DNA of 64,000 nucleotides from Pararhizobium gei (GTDB taxonomy: Bacteria > Pseudomonadota > Alphaproteobacteria > Rhizobiales > Rhizobiaceae): NCBI RefSeq assembly GCF_029223885.1, contig NZ_CP119409.1, forward strand, positions 1,018,001-1,082,000. Direction: 5' to 3'. Each line of letters starts with the position of its first letter. Position 1 is the first letter of the stretch. The notes under the pieces are model-generated. The model worked only from the letters and a program-made list of their open reading frames with translations, had not been told where the DNA came from and ran no database searches. A program made the translations under genes and the position numbers. This document shows, piece after piece, positions 51,264-60,668 of this stretch.

Positions 51264-52142
51264 ATGCCCACAGCTATTGTCACGGCTTCCTATGCCAATG
51301 ACTTCGAGCGCTGCCGCCTCCTGTGTGAAAGCATGGACACGCGCCTCAAGGGCGACTGGCGTCATTATATTCTGGTCGCTCCCTTCGATGTCGCCCTTTT
51401 CAGGCAATTGGAAGGACCGCGCCGAACGGTGATCGATGAGCGCGATCTTCTGCCGCGATGGCTGCGCGCCATTCCTGACCCCCTGTCTGCGGGCCGCCGC
51501 AAACTCTGGATCAATCCCTATGGCATGCCGTTGCGTGGCTGGCATGTGCAGCAATTGCGCCGGCTGGCGCTTTGCCGCCACATCGAGGAAGCGACGATCC
51601 TTTCCGTCGATTCCGACGTCGTCCTGCTGCGCGATTTCGATCCCGCCAAACTCTGGCAGGGAGACCGGCTGACGCTTTACCGCAAGGACGGGGCGATCGG
51701 CACCCGGATGGCGTCGAATCATCTGGAATGGCTTGCCCATTCCGACCGGCTGCTGGGCCTTGGGCCCTACCGCCTTCCGGCCAACGATTACATCAACACG
51801 CTGATCGCCTGGCGCACGGACACCTGCCGCGCGCTGCTTTCCCATGTCGAAGCGCTCCATGGGCGAAACTGGGTTCGCTCCGTCATCCGCTCGCGCCAGT
51901 TTTCCGAATGCATGATCTATGGCCGCTTCGTCCACGAGGTGCTGATGGGTGAGGGGCACATCGCGTCGCCCGACGCGCTTTGTCATGTGCTCTGGTCGGA
52001 AGATAGCTATGCGCCCGGCGTGGATGGACTGAAACGGTTCATGGCGGATATGGCCCCGCATCAGATCGGTATCGGTATCCAGTCCTTCATCGGCCACGAT
52101 CTTCACCAGATCCGCGACATCATTCACCAGCGCGCCGCCTGA
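51264..52142 (+). CDS. Putative nucleotide-sugar transferase of the polysaccharide cluster
   Basis: ATG 51264 gives 292 residues. It opens MPTAIVTASYANDFERCRLLCESMDTRLKGDWRHYILVAPFD, like GT-A enzymes that begin with a sugar-nucleotide binding fold. It contains TILSVDSDVVLLRDFDPAKLW, where DSD is a likely metal-binding DxD. No signal peptide is seen. It resembles DUF6492-type proteins near polysaccharide genes. It starts 20 bases after the GT26 gene and converges with the flippase gene. The specific sugar is unknown. Confidence 0.72.
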   Translation: MPTAIVTASYANDFERCRLLCESMDTRLKGDWRHYILVAPFDVALFRQLEGPRRTVIDERDLLPRWLRAIPDPLSAGRRKLWINPYGMPLRGWHVQQLRRLALCRHIEEATILSVDSDVVLLRDFDPAKLWQGDRLTLYRKDGAIGTRMASNHLEWLAHSDRLLGLGPYRLPANDYINTLIAWRTDTCRALLSHVEALHGRNWVRSVIRSRQFSECMIYGRFVHEVLMGEGHIASPDALCHVLWSEDSYAPGVDGLKRFMADMAPHQIGIGIQSFIGHDLHQIRDIIHQRAA

Positions 52143-52143
52143 A

Positions 52144-53409
52144 TTATATGGACCGTGCGGGTTCGCCGCGAAGCGCCGTATAGGTCAGGGCGAAGGATGC
52201 GCAATAGAGCGCGAAGTAAACGCCGTTGAGCAAGGGCGCCCAGGCCGCGACATCAGTGCTGGCACCGAAGACGGCTGCCAGCAGCGCGACCTTGATGAGG
52301 CCGGCCGCGATCAGATTGACGATGCGGCGCACTGTCCGTCCGGTCGCATAGAGCAGTTCGGAATGATACTCGACCAGATTGCGGAATGACGGCACCAGGA
52401 GAACGACCGCAAGATAAGGCGCCGCCTCTGCGACATTGTTTCCAAGCCCACGCGGAAAGATGGCGAGATAAACCGCCATGGCCGCAATTGCGATGAGGGA
52501 CGCGGCAGAGATGGCTGCCTCGATGGTCAGCCGAGTGCGCCAGGATTTGATCGTGCCGGGCGCCCGCATGATCTTCTGGACCAGCAGCATGTTGAAGGAG
52601 CGCACCGGAAGCGCCGTGAGGTCGGCAAGCCGCATGATGATGGCATAGATACCCGAAACCTGCGGCCCGCCGATCGCCAGCACAGCGATCTTGTCGAATT
52701 CGGACTGGACGTAGAACAAGACTTCAGCGCCTGCGACAGAAACGGAATCGGCCCAGCGACGAAGATAGAGTTCCGGTTTCCAGCGCAGCCGGACTTTGGG
52801 AAAGAACCATACGGCGGCGATGAAGAGGGACAGCGCGTTGGCCGCAAGGTAGCACCAGGCCCAGGTTTCGAGCGTCGTTGACGGAGCAAACGAGAAGGCG
52901 AGGGCGGCAAGGGTGCGCATCGCGGTGCCGATCACCACGAGAAGGGCTGCGCGTCCGAAGCGCCCGAGCCCGTTCAGCACGATGACCACGACTTCCAGTC
53001 CCCGCCAGCACAGAATCTCCGCAGCCATGAGCGCAAGAAACACCGGGAGCGCAACATCATCGGCGAAAACGGCGTGATACACAGCCAGGCTGAGCGCCAC
53101 AAGGAGCGGCAGGGAGAGCAAGGCCCCGGCCAGAAAGCCGGCGCTATAGGTGCCGATCATAAGCGGCTTCACCGTCGCGACCCTATAGAGCGGCGACATG
53201 AAGCCGAAGGCGAGAACACGCGAAATCATGATCCCGGCCGCAGATGCCGTGGCGAACAGGCCGAATTCGGCGACCGACAGCCCGTTGGCAACGCAGACGA
53301 AATACACCAGCGATAGGACCAGCCGGCCAGCCGAGCCGCTGGTCATGGAAATATAGGCTGATATCACGCTGCGATGGCGTGCATATTGGGTCTTGATGAC
53401 GTTGATCAC
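52144..53409 (-). CDS. Wzx-type polysaccharide flippase
   Basis: A 421-residue, strongly hydrophobic protein with about ten to twelve membrane segments. It has the arrangement of oligosaccharide flippases: an N-terminal SGSAGRLVLSLVYFVCVANGLSVAEFGLFATASAAGIMI, a helix carrying VYFVCVANG, and the central LPVRSFNMLLVQKIMRAPGTIKSWRTRL loop. It would move lipid-linked repeat units to the periplasmic face. It is divergent from the chain-length gene at 53578 and convergent with the transferase gene at 51264. No Wzy polymerase is seen in the window. Confidence 0.83.
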   Translation of the reverse strand: MINVIKTQYARHRSVISAYISMTSGSAGRLVLSLVYFVCVANGLSVAEFGLFATASAAGIMISRVLAFGFMSPLYRVATVKPLMIGTYSAGFLAGALLSLPLLVALSLAVYHAVFADDVALPVFLALMAAEILCWRGLEVVVIVLNGLGRFGRAALLVVIGTAMRTLAALAFSFAPSTTLETWAWCYLAANALSLFIAAVWFFPKVRLRWKPELYLRRWADSVSVAGAEVLFYVQSEFDKIAVLAIGGPQVSGIYAIIMRLADLTALPVRSFNMLLVQKIMRAPGTIKSWRTRLTIEAAISAASLIAIAAMAVYLAIFPRGLGNNVAEAAPYLAVVLLVPSFRNLVEYHSELLYATGRTVRRIVNLIAAGLIKVALLAAVFGASTDVAAWAPLLNGVYFALYCASFALTYTALRGEPARSI

Positions 53410-53577
53410 GAGCGGGGTCCGGATGGTCTTCCCGCTTGTAACCGGTAAAGTTTAATGAGCGGTTTGCCTCGTCAATCCGGCCGGGCTTCCCCCTTTTATT
53501 AACGATTTGTTTTCCATAAAACGCCTATTCTCCGGCAGTTCGTCACTTTGCCCGCAGGCGGGCGCATACAGGCATCC

Positions 53578-55650
53578 ATGTTCGATCCGGAAGATAAGAA
53601 AAGGACTGTCGTTCGTCGTTCCTTGCTCGATGTTGCATCCGGCGAGACTGCGGCTTCGCGTCCGCGGCAGATCAGCCGCTCCGTGCCGGCGCGCGGGGCC
53701 GCCGCCCTTCTCGATCGGCTGGGCAAGCCCGTTTCCGAACCTCTTTTGTCGCAGTCAGCAACCACCGCCGCATTTGCCGAGGATAAAAGCGGGACCAAGC
53801 CAAAAAAAGGCCGACTTGCCCGTTTTTCCGGGTGGCTGCGTCGCGACACGGCAGCGATGACCTTCGATCACGGAATGGCAGAAAAGCGCACCGGCGGTTA
53901 CACGACCGGCTCTCCGGTCTACGAAGACGAACGCGACAGGCCACTGATCGATATAGCCACCATCCTCAGTTCCGTCTGGCAGATGCGAAAGGTCATTCTG
54001 TTTCTGACGGTCGTCGGTGCGGCGGGCGGGGTGTTGCTCGCGATGTCGACGCCCAGCATCTATATTTCCGAGAGCAAGCTCTATGTCGATCCACGCGAGG
54101 TCCGACTGACGGATTCCGATCTTTCCAAGGGGAACCTGGCAACCGAGGCCATCCTTGCGCTGCTCGACAGCCAGCTGGAAATTCTCCGCTCGCGAACGGT
54201 TCTGGAAAAGGTCGCCGTCGATCTCAATCTCGATCGTGATCCTGAATTCGGCACGGCGGACCAAAGCCGTCTTGCCGCGGCCCGGGACATCGTCTCCCCG
54301 CAGGAGGGTTCGGCCGCGCCGGCATCCGGTATCAGCCCGCGTACATTGGAAAAACTGAGCGAAGCGCTGACCGTCGGGCGCGACCCGAAAACCTTCATCG
54401 TCACCGTGGAGGTCAAGACCCACAACGCCCAGAAGTCGGCCCTGATTACCAACCGGATCGTCAGCACTTTCCTCAAGGAAGAGCAGGCTGCCCAATCCGG
54501 ATTTTTCCAGGAAACCACGGCAGCGCTGGACGACCGGCTGGCCGAACTGCGCAAAAATCTGGATGCCGCCGAAAATGCCGTCGAGACCTTCAAAGCCGAG
54601 CACGACATCGTCGGAGCGGGCGGTGAACTGATCTCGGACAAACAGCTTCTCCTCCTCAACGACCAGGTCGCCGCCGTCCGCAACCGGATCGCCGAGGCGC
54701 GAGCCAAGGCAGGCGTCGCGACGAACACCCGGTTGAACGACGTGCTGACGGGGTCATTTCCCGAAGAACTGAGTTCGATGACGCTGCAGGAACTGCGCAA
54801 GCAATATTCGGAGGCGCGCGCGCAATTGGGCGCGCTCGACACCAGCCTTGGACCCCGCCATCCGCAGAGAATGGCGGCATCGCAGGCGCTCGAGGTCGCG
54901 CGCGCCGAAATCGGCAACGAACTGCGTCGTATCGAGGCCGCGGCGCAGACCGAGTTGAAGCGCGCCGTGGATACGGAGAAGGACCTTGTCCAGCAACTGG
55001 CTATCCGCAAGGCCAATCAGGTGAATTTCTCCGGCAACTTCATTACGCTGCGCGAGCTTGAGCGCAAGGCAAATGCCACGCAGGCGATTTACGAGTCCTT
55101 CCTGAAGCGCGCGAGCGAAACCGGCGAGGAAGGAAAGTTGACGAACAGGAACATCCGCGTCATTTCCCGGGCAGAGCCACCGCTGCAGGCCAACGGCCCG
55201 TCGCGAAAGCTGATTGCAATCGGCGGCATGATGGCAGGTTTGATGGCGGGCATTGGGCTGGGTGTCATGCTCGGCGCCTATCGCAGCCTGATTCATCGCC
55301 TGCAACGCCCGGAGCGCCGTGATGAACCCCCCGTTGAAGACGTGCCGTCGGACGGCAGCGACCCCCATCCCGACGGCCCAGGACGCTCCCCGCGTCTGCC
55401 GGAACATGTTCCATCCATGGTTCGTCAGCCGCGCCGGGAACCGGCCGCGCATCATGCCTCCGCGACCGCTGCCGCACTCTCCGCATTGCAGGCGGGCAAA
55501 CGTGACGAGCCATCAGAGTTGCGTTCCTATCTTCGCGAAATGCAGGAAAAGGACCGTGAAACCGAAGGTTTCGAACAGGTGCAGGCCGAGATGCGCGCGC
55601 TCCGCTCCCGCGTTGAAGATTATGCAAGATTGCGCGCCGGCGGACGGTAG
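53578..55650 (+). CDS. Polysaccharide chain-length/export protein (Wzc/GumC type, no kinase domain)
   Basis: ATG 53578 (MFDPEDKKRTVVRRS) gives 690 residues. A cytoplasmic N terminus of about 135 residues is followed by a membrane segment (VILFLTVVGAAGGVLLAMSTPSIYISESKLYVDPREV), a long periplasmic coiled-coil region, and a second segment with the usual Pro-rich approach (VISRAEPPLQANGPSRKLIAIGGMMAGLMAGIGLGVMLGA). The C-terminal 130 residues are hydrophilic, with no Walker motifs and no Tyr cluster, so the BY-kinase part is missing. It acts in polysaccharide chain-length control and export. Confidence 0.88.
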   Translation: MFDPEDKKRTVVRRSLLDVASGETAASRPRQISRSVPARGAAALLDRLGKPVSEPLLSQSATTAAFAEDKSGTKPKKGRLARFSGWLRRDTAAMTFDHGMAEKRTGGYTTGSPVYEDERDRPLIDIATILSSVWQMRKVILFLTVVGAAGGVLLAMSTPSIYISESKLYVDPREVRLTDSDLSKGNLATEAILALLDSQLEILRSRTVLEKVAVDLNLDRDPEFGTADQSRLAAARDIVSPQEGSAAPASGISPRTLEKLSEALTVGRDPKTFIVTVEVKTHNAQKSALITNRIVSTFLKEEQAAQSGFFQETTAALDDRLAELRKNLDAAENAVETFKAEHDIVGAGGELISDKQLLLLNDQVAAVRNRIAEARAKAGVATNTRLNDVLTGSFPEELSSMTLQELRKQYSEARAQLGALDTSLGPRHPQRMAASQALEVARAEIGNELRRIEAAAQTELKRAVDTEKDLVQQLAIRKANQVNFSGNFITLRELERKANATQAIYESFLKRASETGEEGKLTNRNIRVISRAEPPLQANGPSRKLIAIGGMMAGLMAGIGLGVMLGAYRSLIHRLQRPERRDEPPVEDVPSDGSDPHPDGPGRSPRLPEHVPSMVRQPRREPAAHHASATAAALSALQAGKRDEPSELRSYLREMQEKDRETEGFEQVQAEMRALRSRVEDYARLRAGGR

Positions 55651-55848
55651 CCTTCCAGTTCGGCAATCCCCGGCTCTGTTGTCGGGATCCCCAGCCTCAC
55701 GGTACAAGCTGTCACTCCTGCCGGTTTTGTATTTGCTTTCTCCTGCCGGGCTTGAATTTGTCTGTTCTGGACAGCATAGGACGCATTGAGGCTATTGCGC
55801 CTGCGTGCCGCAATTAAAGTGAACGAAAACAGATATTGGGAGAACACC

Positions 55849-56748
55849 GTGACGACCGTGATTGATGGCAAGCAGATTGCCGCGTCGATTATCGAAACCG
55901 TGAAAGTCGCCTCAAGGGACCTCATGGAGCAAACGGGTGTCAGAACCGGTCTGGCGGTCGTCATCGTCGGGGACGATCCTGCAAGCCATGCCTATGTTTC
56001 CGCAAAGAGCCGGACAGCCAAGGAATGCGGCTTTAACTCCGTACAGCATACATTGCCCGAAAGCACGTCGCAGGCAGATCTTGCAGCTTTGGTGCAGAGC
56101 CTGAACGCGGACGACAGCCTGCACGGTATTCTGGTACAGCTTCCCTTGCCCAAACATCTCCAATCCGAGCCGATCATCCAGTCGATCCTGCCGGAAAAGG
56201 ATGTCGATGGGCTCAACATCGTCAATGCCGGAAAGGTCGCCACCGGCGATCTGGCAGGCGGACTGATTTCCTGCACCCCGGCCGGGGCGATGGTGTTCGT
56301 CAGGCGATTGCACGGCGAGGATCTGTCGGGGCTGAATGCCGTGGTGATCGGCCGCTCGAACCTCTTCGGCAAACCGATGGGCGCTCTTCTTTTGAATGCC
56401 AATGCGACGGTGACGATTGCCCATTCGCGGACAAAGGATCTGGCCGCGGTCTGCCGTGGCGCAGATATCCTTGTCGCCGCCGTCGGGCGGCCCGGCATGG
56501 TCAAGGCCGACTGGGTGAAGCCCGGTGCCACAGTGATTGATGTCGGCATCAACCGCGTGGCAGCCCCCGAAAAGGGGGAGGGTAAATTCCGTCTTGTCGG
56601 CGATGTCGCCTTCGAGGAATGCGCTGAAGTTGCCGGCGCCATCACACCGGTGCCGGGCGGAGTGGGGCCGATGACCATTGCCATGCTGATGGCCAATACC
56701 GTGATCGCCGCTCATCGTAAGGCCGGTCGTACGCCGCCGACGTTCTGA
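55849..56748 (+). CDS. folD: Methylenetetrahydrofolate dehydrogenase/cyclohydrolase FolD
   Basis: GTG 55849 has GGGAG seven bases upstream and gives the usual 299 residues, starting [14 protein letters not shown]. Diagnostic motifs are [23 protein letters not shown] (with the catalytic Lys), [62 protein letters not shown] and [18 protein letters not shown]. It interconverts one-carbon tetrahydrofolates. Unlike its neighbours it is a housekeeping gene; it separates the polysaccharide cluster from the alpha-glucoside regulon and converges with aglR. Confidence 0.97.
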   Translation: MTTVIDGKQIAASIIETVKVASRDLMEQTGVRTGLAVVIVGDDPASHAYVSAKSRTAKECGFNSVQHTLPESTSQADLAALVQSLNADDSLHGILVQLPLPKHLQSEPIIQSILPEKDVDGLNIVNAGKVATGDLAGGLISCTPAGAMVFVRRLHGEDLSGLNAVVIGRSNLFGKPMGALLLNANATVTIAHSRTKDLAAVCRGADILVAAVGRPGMVKADWVKPGATVIDVGINRVAAPEKGEGKFRLVGDVAFEECAEVAGAITPVPGGVGPMTIAMLMANTVIAAHRKAGRTPPTF

Positions 56749-56755
56749 ACGCGGC

Positions 56756-57787
56756 TTATCGCCTCGGGGCGGGGCCGGTAGAGGCCCTTACGATCAGTTC
56801 GGCCCGCCAGAGCTCCTGTTCGGGATAATCGCCCGTCTTGAGGATGTGGGAAATCAGCCGCGCCGCGATGCGCGAGCCTGCCGCCCTGAGCGAGGATCGC
56901 GTTGTTGTCAGCGGCACCATGAAGTTTTCCGGTTTCAGCATCGGCAGCACGTCGTCATGGGCGATGAGCGAGATATCCTTGCCAAGTTCAAGGCCCGCCC
57001 TGTTGATTGCCCGGACCGCTCCGAGCGCCATCACGGTGCTCGAGCAAAGCACGGCAGTCGGCGGTGCCGGATGGCCGAGAAAGCGCTGCATCGCGCTGTA
57101 TCCGTATTCATCCGTCATGATCGAGTGATGGGCGAGGTCGTTGTCGAAAACCAGCCCGTTTTCTTCCATTACCCGCTGCATTCCCCTGCGGCGTCGAAAC
57201 GCGAATGTCAGATTCTCCGGGCCGTTGATCAGTGCAATGCGCCTGTGGCCGAGCTGGATGAGAAACCGGGCCGCATCGTAGAAGGCGGCTGTGTTGTCGA
57301 TATCGAGAAAGGGATAGGTTGCCGGCTGATCGATGCTGCGGCCGTGCACGACGAAGGGGATGGGGAGCGATTTCAGCATGGAGATGCGCGGATCGCCGAC
57401 ACGGATATAGGCGAGGAAAAGCGCATCCACATTGCCGCTTGCCGCCAGTCGCTGGAATGTCGCCTCCTCGTCGTCTGGCGCGCTGGGATTGATGACGAAA
57501 TGAAAATCATGGCGGACGGCTTCCTCCCCCAGTCCGGCGAGGAACTCGCCGAAATGCACGTCGGAATCGATCCCCTGGGCGATTGGCATGACAAGGCCGA
57601 TCGATCCGGCGCGGCCCGTTGCCAGCCGTTGAGCTGCGCGGTTGGGCCTGTAGCCGGTGTCGCGCACCGCCCGCAACACCCGCTGACGGGTCTCGTGGTT
57701 GACTTCGGGATATCCGTTGAGGGCCCTGCTGACGGTCGTCTGCGAAAGACCGAGCATTTCGGCAAGCTTTTTGAGATTAACGTTCAT
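56756..57787 (-). CDS. aglR: LacI-family regulator of alpha-glucoside use, AglR
   Basis: ATG 57787 (MNVNLKKLAEMLGLSQ) has GGAGG upstream and starts directly at the LacI helix-turn-helix; the product has 343 residues. The DNA-binding part has KLAEMLGLSQTTVSRALNGYPEVNHETRQRVLRAV, and the periplasmic-binding-protein-like sensor follows (SIGLVMPIAQGIDSDVHFGEFLAGL; HRRIALINGP). It is divergent from aglE. Two identical operators, one in its own leader and one before aglE, suggest that it represses both genes until an alpha-glucoside such as sucrose, maltose or trehalose is present. Confidence 0.92.
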   Translation of the reverse strand: MNVNLKKLAEMLGLSQTTVSRALNGYPEVNHETRQRVLRAVRDTGYRPNRAAQRLATGRAGSIGLVMPIAQGIDSDVHFGEFLAGLGEEAVRHDFHFVINPSAPDDEEATFQRLAASGNVDALFLAYIRVGDPRISMLKSLPIPFVVHGRSIDQPATYPFLDIDNTAAFYDAARFLIQLGHRRIALINGPENLTFAFRRRRGMQRVMEENGLVFDNDLAHHSIMTDEYGYSAMQRFLGHPAPPTAVLCSSTVMALGAVRAINRAGLELGKDISLIAHDDVLPMLKPENFMVPLTTTRSSLRAAGSRIAARLISHILKTGDYPEQELWRAELIVRASTGPAPRR

Positions 57788-57803
57788 TCCGCAACGCTCC
57801 TCC

Positions 57804-57820
57804 CAAAGCGCTTTGAATTC
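57804..57820. promoter_or_regulatory. AglR operator 1 (aglR side)
   Basis: CAAAGCGCTTTGAATTC contains the palindrome CAAAGCGCTTTG (57804-57815), the typical core of LacI-family sites. The same 17 bases recur at 58005-58021. It lies 17 bases upstream of the aglR start, close enough to block transcription of aglR. Confidence 0.85.
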
Positions 57821-57965
57821 TGGACGGCTCGACGTCGCATTGGAGCCTGCGGTAAAGGTTTTGTAACATTGGTACAACTGAGCAGCCACAGGAAATCGTT
57901 CTGCCGCAGCGCAAAACTTGTGTTGCACTGCGGGCGGTTGAGGATTCGCGCGTGAGTGGAAAGCT

Positions 57966-58021
57966 CTTGACTCGACGCCGGGCGAAATGATTTGTTAGCA
58001 AACTCAAAGCGCTTTGAATTC
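57966..58021 (+). promoter_or_regulatory. aglE promoter and AglR operator 2
   Basis: CTTGAC at 57966-57971 matches the rhizobial -35 hexamer. A -10 region would fall near 57989-57996 (ATTTGT-like, weak). The operator TCAAAGCGCTTTGA (58004-58017) follows just downstream of the expected start point, a good position for repression. The GGGAGGAG ribosome-binding site of aglE comes about 50 bases later. Confidence 0.75.
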
Positions 58022-58079
58022 GAGCGTGTTGTCATGCGCCCGGCCTTGTCGCGCCGGGAATTTCTTGGGAGGAGATGAC

Positions 58080-59438
58080 GTGAAAAAGACGTTCCTGATG
58101 GGGGTAGCGGCGCTTGCGCTCGTTGCCGGTCCCGCAACTTCGGCTGAGCTGAAATTCAAGCCCGGGGAAGACGGGAAATTCAACTGGGCAAGCCTTGATG
58201 ATTTCAAGAAAGGTCACGACCTGAAAGGTCAGACGTTGACGATTTTCGGTCCATGGCGTGGCGAAGACCAGGTTCTGGTCGAATCGGTCCTCGATTATTT
58301 CCGCGATGCGACCGGCGCCGAAGTGAAGTATTCCTCATCCGAAAATTACGAACAGCAGATCGTCATCGATACGCAGGCAGGCAGCCCGCCGGATGTCGCC
58401 ATCCTGCCGCAGCCGGGCCTGATCGCCGATCTCGCGTCGAAAGGCTATCTGACGCCCCTGGGTGAAGAAACCCAGAAATGGCTTCTCGAAAATTACGCCG
58501 CCGGTCAGTCCTGGGTCGATCTCTCGACCTATGCAGGCAAGGACGGCGCGAAGGCGCTTTACGCCTTTCCCTACAAGATCGACGTGAAGTCGCTCGTCTG
58601 GTACGTGCCCGAAAACTTCGAGGATTCGGGCTATGACGTTCCGAAGACGATGGAGGACTTGAAGGCGCTGACCGAAAAGATCGTCGCCGACGGCGGGACG
58701 CCCTGGTGCATCGGTCTCGGTTCCGGCGGTGCGACAGGCTGGCCGGCGACGGACTGGGTCGAAGACATGATGCTGCGGACCCAGCCGGCCGATGTCTACG
58801 ACAAATGGGTAACCAACCAGATTCCGTTCACGGATGCGGCCGTCACCGGCGCGATCGATGAGTTCGGTTTCTTCGCCAAGACCGACAAATTCGTCGATGG
58901 CGGTGCTGCGGCTGTTGCCTCCAGCGATTTCCGCGACAGTCCGAAAGGTCTCTTCGCCTCGCCGCCGAAATGCTACCTGCACCACCAGGCATCCTTCATT
59001 CCATCCTTCTTCCCTGAAGGAACGGTTGTCGGCGAGGATGCGGATTTCTTCTACATGCCGCCCTATGCGAGCAAGCCTGACCTCGGCAATCCCGTCCTTG
59101 GCGCCGGCACGCTGGCTATGATCACCAAGGACACACCGGCATCGCGAGCCTTCATCGCGTTTCTGCAGACGCCGATCGCCCATGAAGTCTGGATGGCGCA
59201 GTCGAGCTTCCTGACGCCTTACAAGGGTGTCAACCAAGATACTTATGCCAATGGTCCGATGAAGAAGCAGGGCGAAATTCTCATCAATGCCACGACCTTC
59301 CGGTTCGACGGATCGGACCTGATGCCGGGCAAGATCGGCGCCGGTGCGTTCTGGACGGGCATGGTCGATTATGTCGGGGGCAAATCGGCCGCTGATGTTG
59401 CCACCGGTATTCAGACTGCCTGGGACTCGATCAAGTAA
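58080..59438 (+). CDS. aglE: Alpha-glucoside ABC transporter substrate-binding protein AglE
   Basis: GTG 58080 has GGGAGGAG about seven bases upstream; the product has 452 residues. The signal peptide is KKTFLMGVAALALVAGPATSAE. A family 1 solute-binding fold follows (LTIFGPWRGEDQVLVESVLDYFRDATGAEVKYSSSENYEQQIVIDTQAGSPPDVAILPQPGLIADLASKG). Gene order with aglF, aglG, aglA and aglK is that of the S. meliloti agl operon for sucrose, maltose and trehalose uptake. Confidence 0.94.
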   Translation: MKKTFLMGVAALALVAGPATSAELKFKPGEDGKFNWASLDDFKKGHDLKGQTLTIFGPWRGEDQVLVESVLDYFRDATGAEVKYSSSENYEQQIVIDTQAGSPPDVAILPQPGLIADLASKGYLTPLGEETQKWLLENYAAGQSWVDLSTYAGKDGAKALYAFPYKIDVKSLVWYVPENFEDSGYDVPKTMEDLKALTEKIVADGGTPWCIGLGSGGATGWPATDWVEDMMLRTQPADVYDKWVTNQIPFTDAAVTGAIDEFGFFAKTDKFVDGGAAAVASSDFRDSPKGLFASPPKCYLHHQASFIPSFFPEGTVVGEDADFFYMPPYASKPDLGNPVLGAGTLAMITKDTPASRAFIAFLQTPIAHEVWMAQSSFLTPYKGVNQDTYANGPMKKQGEILINATTFRFDGSDLMPGKIGAGAFWTGMVDYVGGKSAADVATGIQTAWDSIK

Positions 59439-59493
59439 GGATGCATGGCAAGTAAGGATGCCGGGCGGCCACCGCCCCTGTCCTCCGGGATAT

Positions 59494-59605
59494 CTCCCCT
59501 CACAGGGGGAGGTTGGCGGCGAGCTTTTTTGCGCTCGTGACAGTTGAGGACAGGCGGCGGAAAAGAACGATCTTCCCCTTGTGGGGGAGATGTCACGAAG
59601 TGACA
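59494..59605. repeat. Rhizobial intergenic palindromic repeat between aglE and aglF
   Basis: Within the 218-base gap are TCCCCT/AGGGGGA (59494-59509), a hairpin TCTTCCCC to GGGGGAGA (59571-59590) and TGTCACGAAGTGACA (59591-59605). This kind of paired CCCC/GGGG palindrome joined to TGTCAC-GAA-GTGACA is a familiar dispersed intergenic element of Rhizobiaceae. I see no gene here. It may affect stability of the polycistronic mRNA. Confidence 0.7.
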
Positions 59606-59656
59606 GGGAGGAGTAAAGCTCTCCTCCAATAATGACCCCTGGGGAGGGACGTTTCC

Positions 59657-60667
59657 ATGCAGCAGTTGCTTTTCGCTATCGTGACGATGGCAGCGGGCGT
59701 TCTCGCCTGCGCTGCCTATTTCTTCGGGACCAACTGGCTTCTGGACAGGATCTTTCCCTCCAAGGGCCGGTCGGGTCCTCTTGCATCGCGCAACCTGCGC
59801 ATCACCAACGCGGTCAGACCCTGGCTTTTTCTCGGCCCGGCCATGATCTCGCTCACTGTCTATCTGATTTATCCAGTGATTGAATCCGTCTGGCTCAGCC
59901 TGCACGACAAGTCCGGTCAGGCCTTTGTCGGCCTGCGGAATTTCCAGTGGATGTTCGGCGACGGCGAGTTTCGCCAATCCATCTACAACAATTTCCTCTG
60001 GCTGCTCGTTGTTCCCGCCGCCGCCACCTTCTTCGGGCTGATCATCGCGGCGCTGACCGACCGCATCTGGTGGGGTAATATCGCCAAGACGCTGATCTTC
60101 ATGCCCATGGCGATCTCCTTCGTCGGCGCTTCCGTCATCTGGAAGTTTATCTATGACTTCCGGCCCGAAGGCTCCGAGCAGATCGGTCTTTTGAACGCGC
60201 TGGTGGTCTATTTCGGCGGATCGCCCGAAGCCTGGGTGACCCTGCCGTTCTGGAACAATTTTTTCCTGATGGTGATCCTCATCTGGATCCAGACCGGGTT
60301 CGCGATGGTCATCCTGTCGGCTGCATTGCGCGGTATCCCCGAGGAGACGATCGAAGCCGCCGTCATCGACGGCGCCAACGGTCTTCAGATCTTTTTCAAG
60401 ATCATGATCCCGCAGATGTGGGGCACGATCGCCGTGGTCTGGACGACGATCACGATCCTGGTACTCAAGGTCTTCGATATCGTGCTCGCCATGACCAATG
60501 GCCAATGGCAGAGCCAGGTTCTCGCCAACCTGATGTTCGACTGGATGTTCCGTGGTGGCGGCGACTTCGGACGGGGCGCCGCAATCGCCGTCGTCATCAT
60601 GGTGCTGGTCGTTCCGATCATGATCTGGAACATCCGCAATGCTGCCAAGGAAATGGAGGGCCATTGA
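59657..60667 (+). CDS. aglF: Alpha-glucoside ABC transporter permease AglF
   Basis: A 336-residue inner-membrane permease. About eight hydrophobic segments are seen, including an N-terminal one (LLFAIVTMAAGVLACAAYFFGTNWLL) before the MalF-like core. The EAA loop that contacts the ATPase is EAAVIDGANGLQIFFKIMIP. It pairs with AglG. The start at 59657 follows GGGGAGGGA at 59640-59648. Confidence 0.94.
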   Translation: MQQLLFAIVTMAAGVLACAAYFFGTNWLLDRIFPSKGRSGPLASRNLRITNAVRPWLFLGPAMISLTVYLIYPVIESVWLSLHDKSGQAFVGLRNFQWMFGDGEFRQSIYNNFLWLLVVPAAATFFGLIIAALTDRIWWGNIAKTLIFMPMAISFVGASVIWKFIYDFRPEGSEQIGLLNALVVYFGGSPEAWVTLPFWNNFFLMVILIWIQTGFAMVILSAALRGIPEETIEAAVIDGANGLQIFFKIMIPQMWGTIAVVWTTITILVLKVFDIVLAMTNGQWQSQVLANLMFDWMFRGGGDFGRGAAIAVVIMVLVVPIMIWNIRNAAKEMEGH

Positions 60668-60668
60668 G

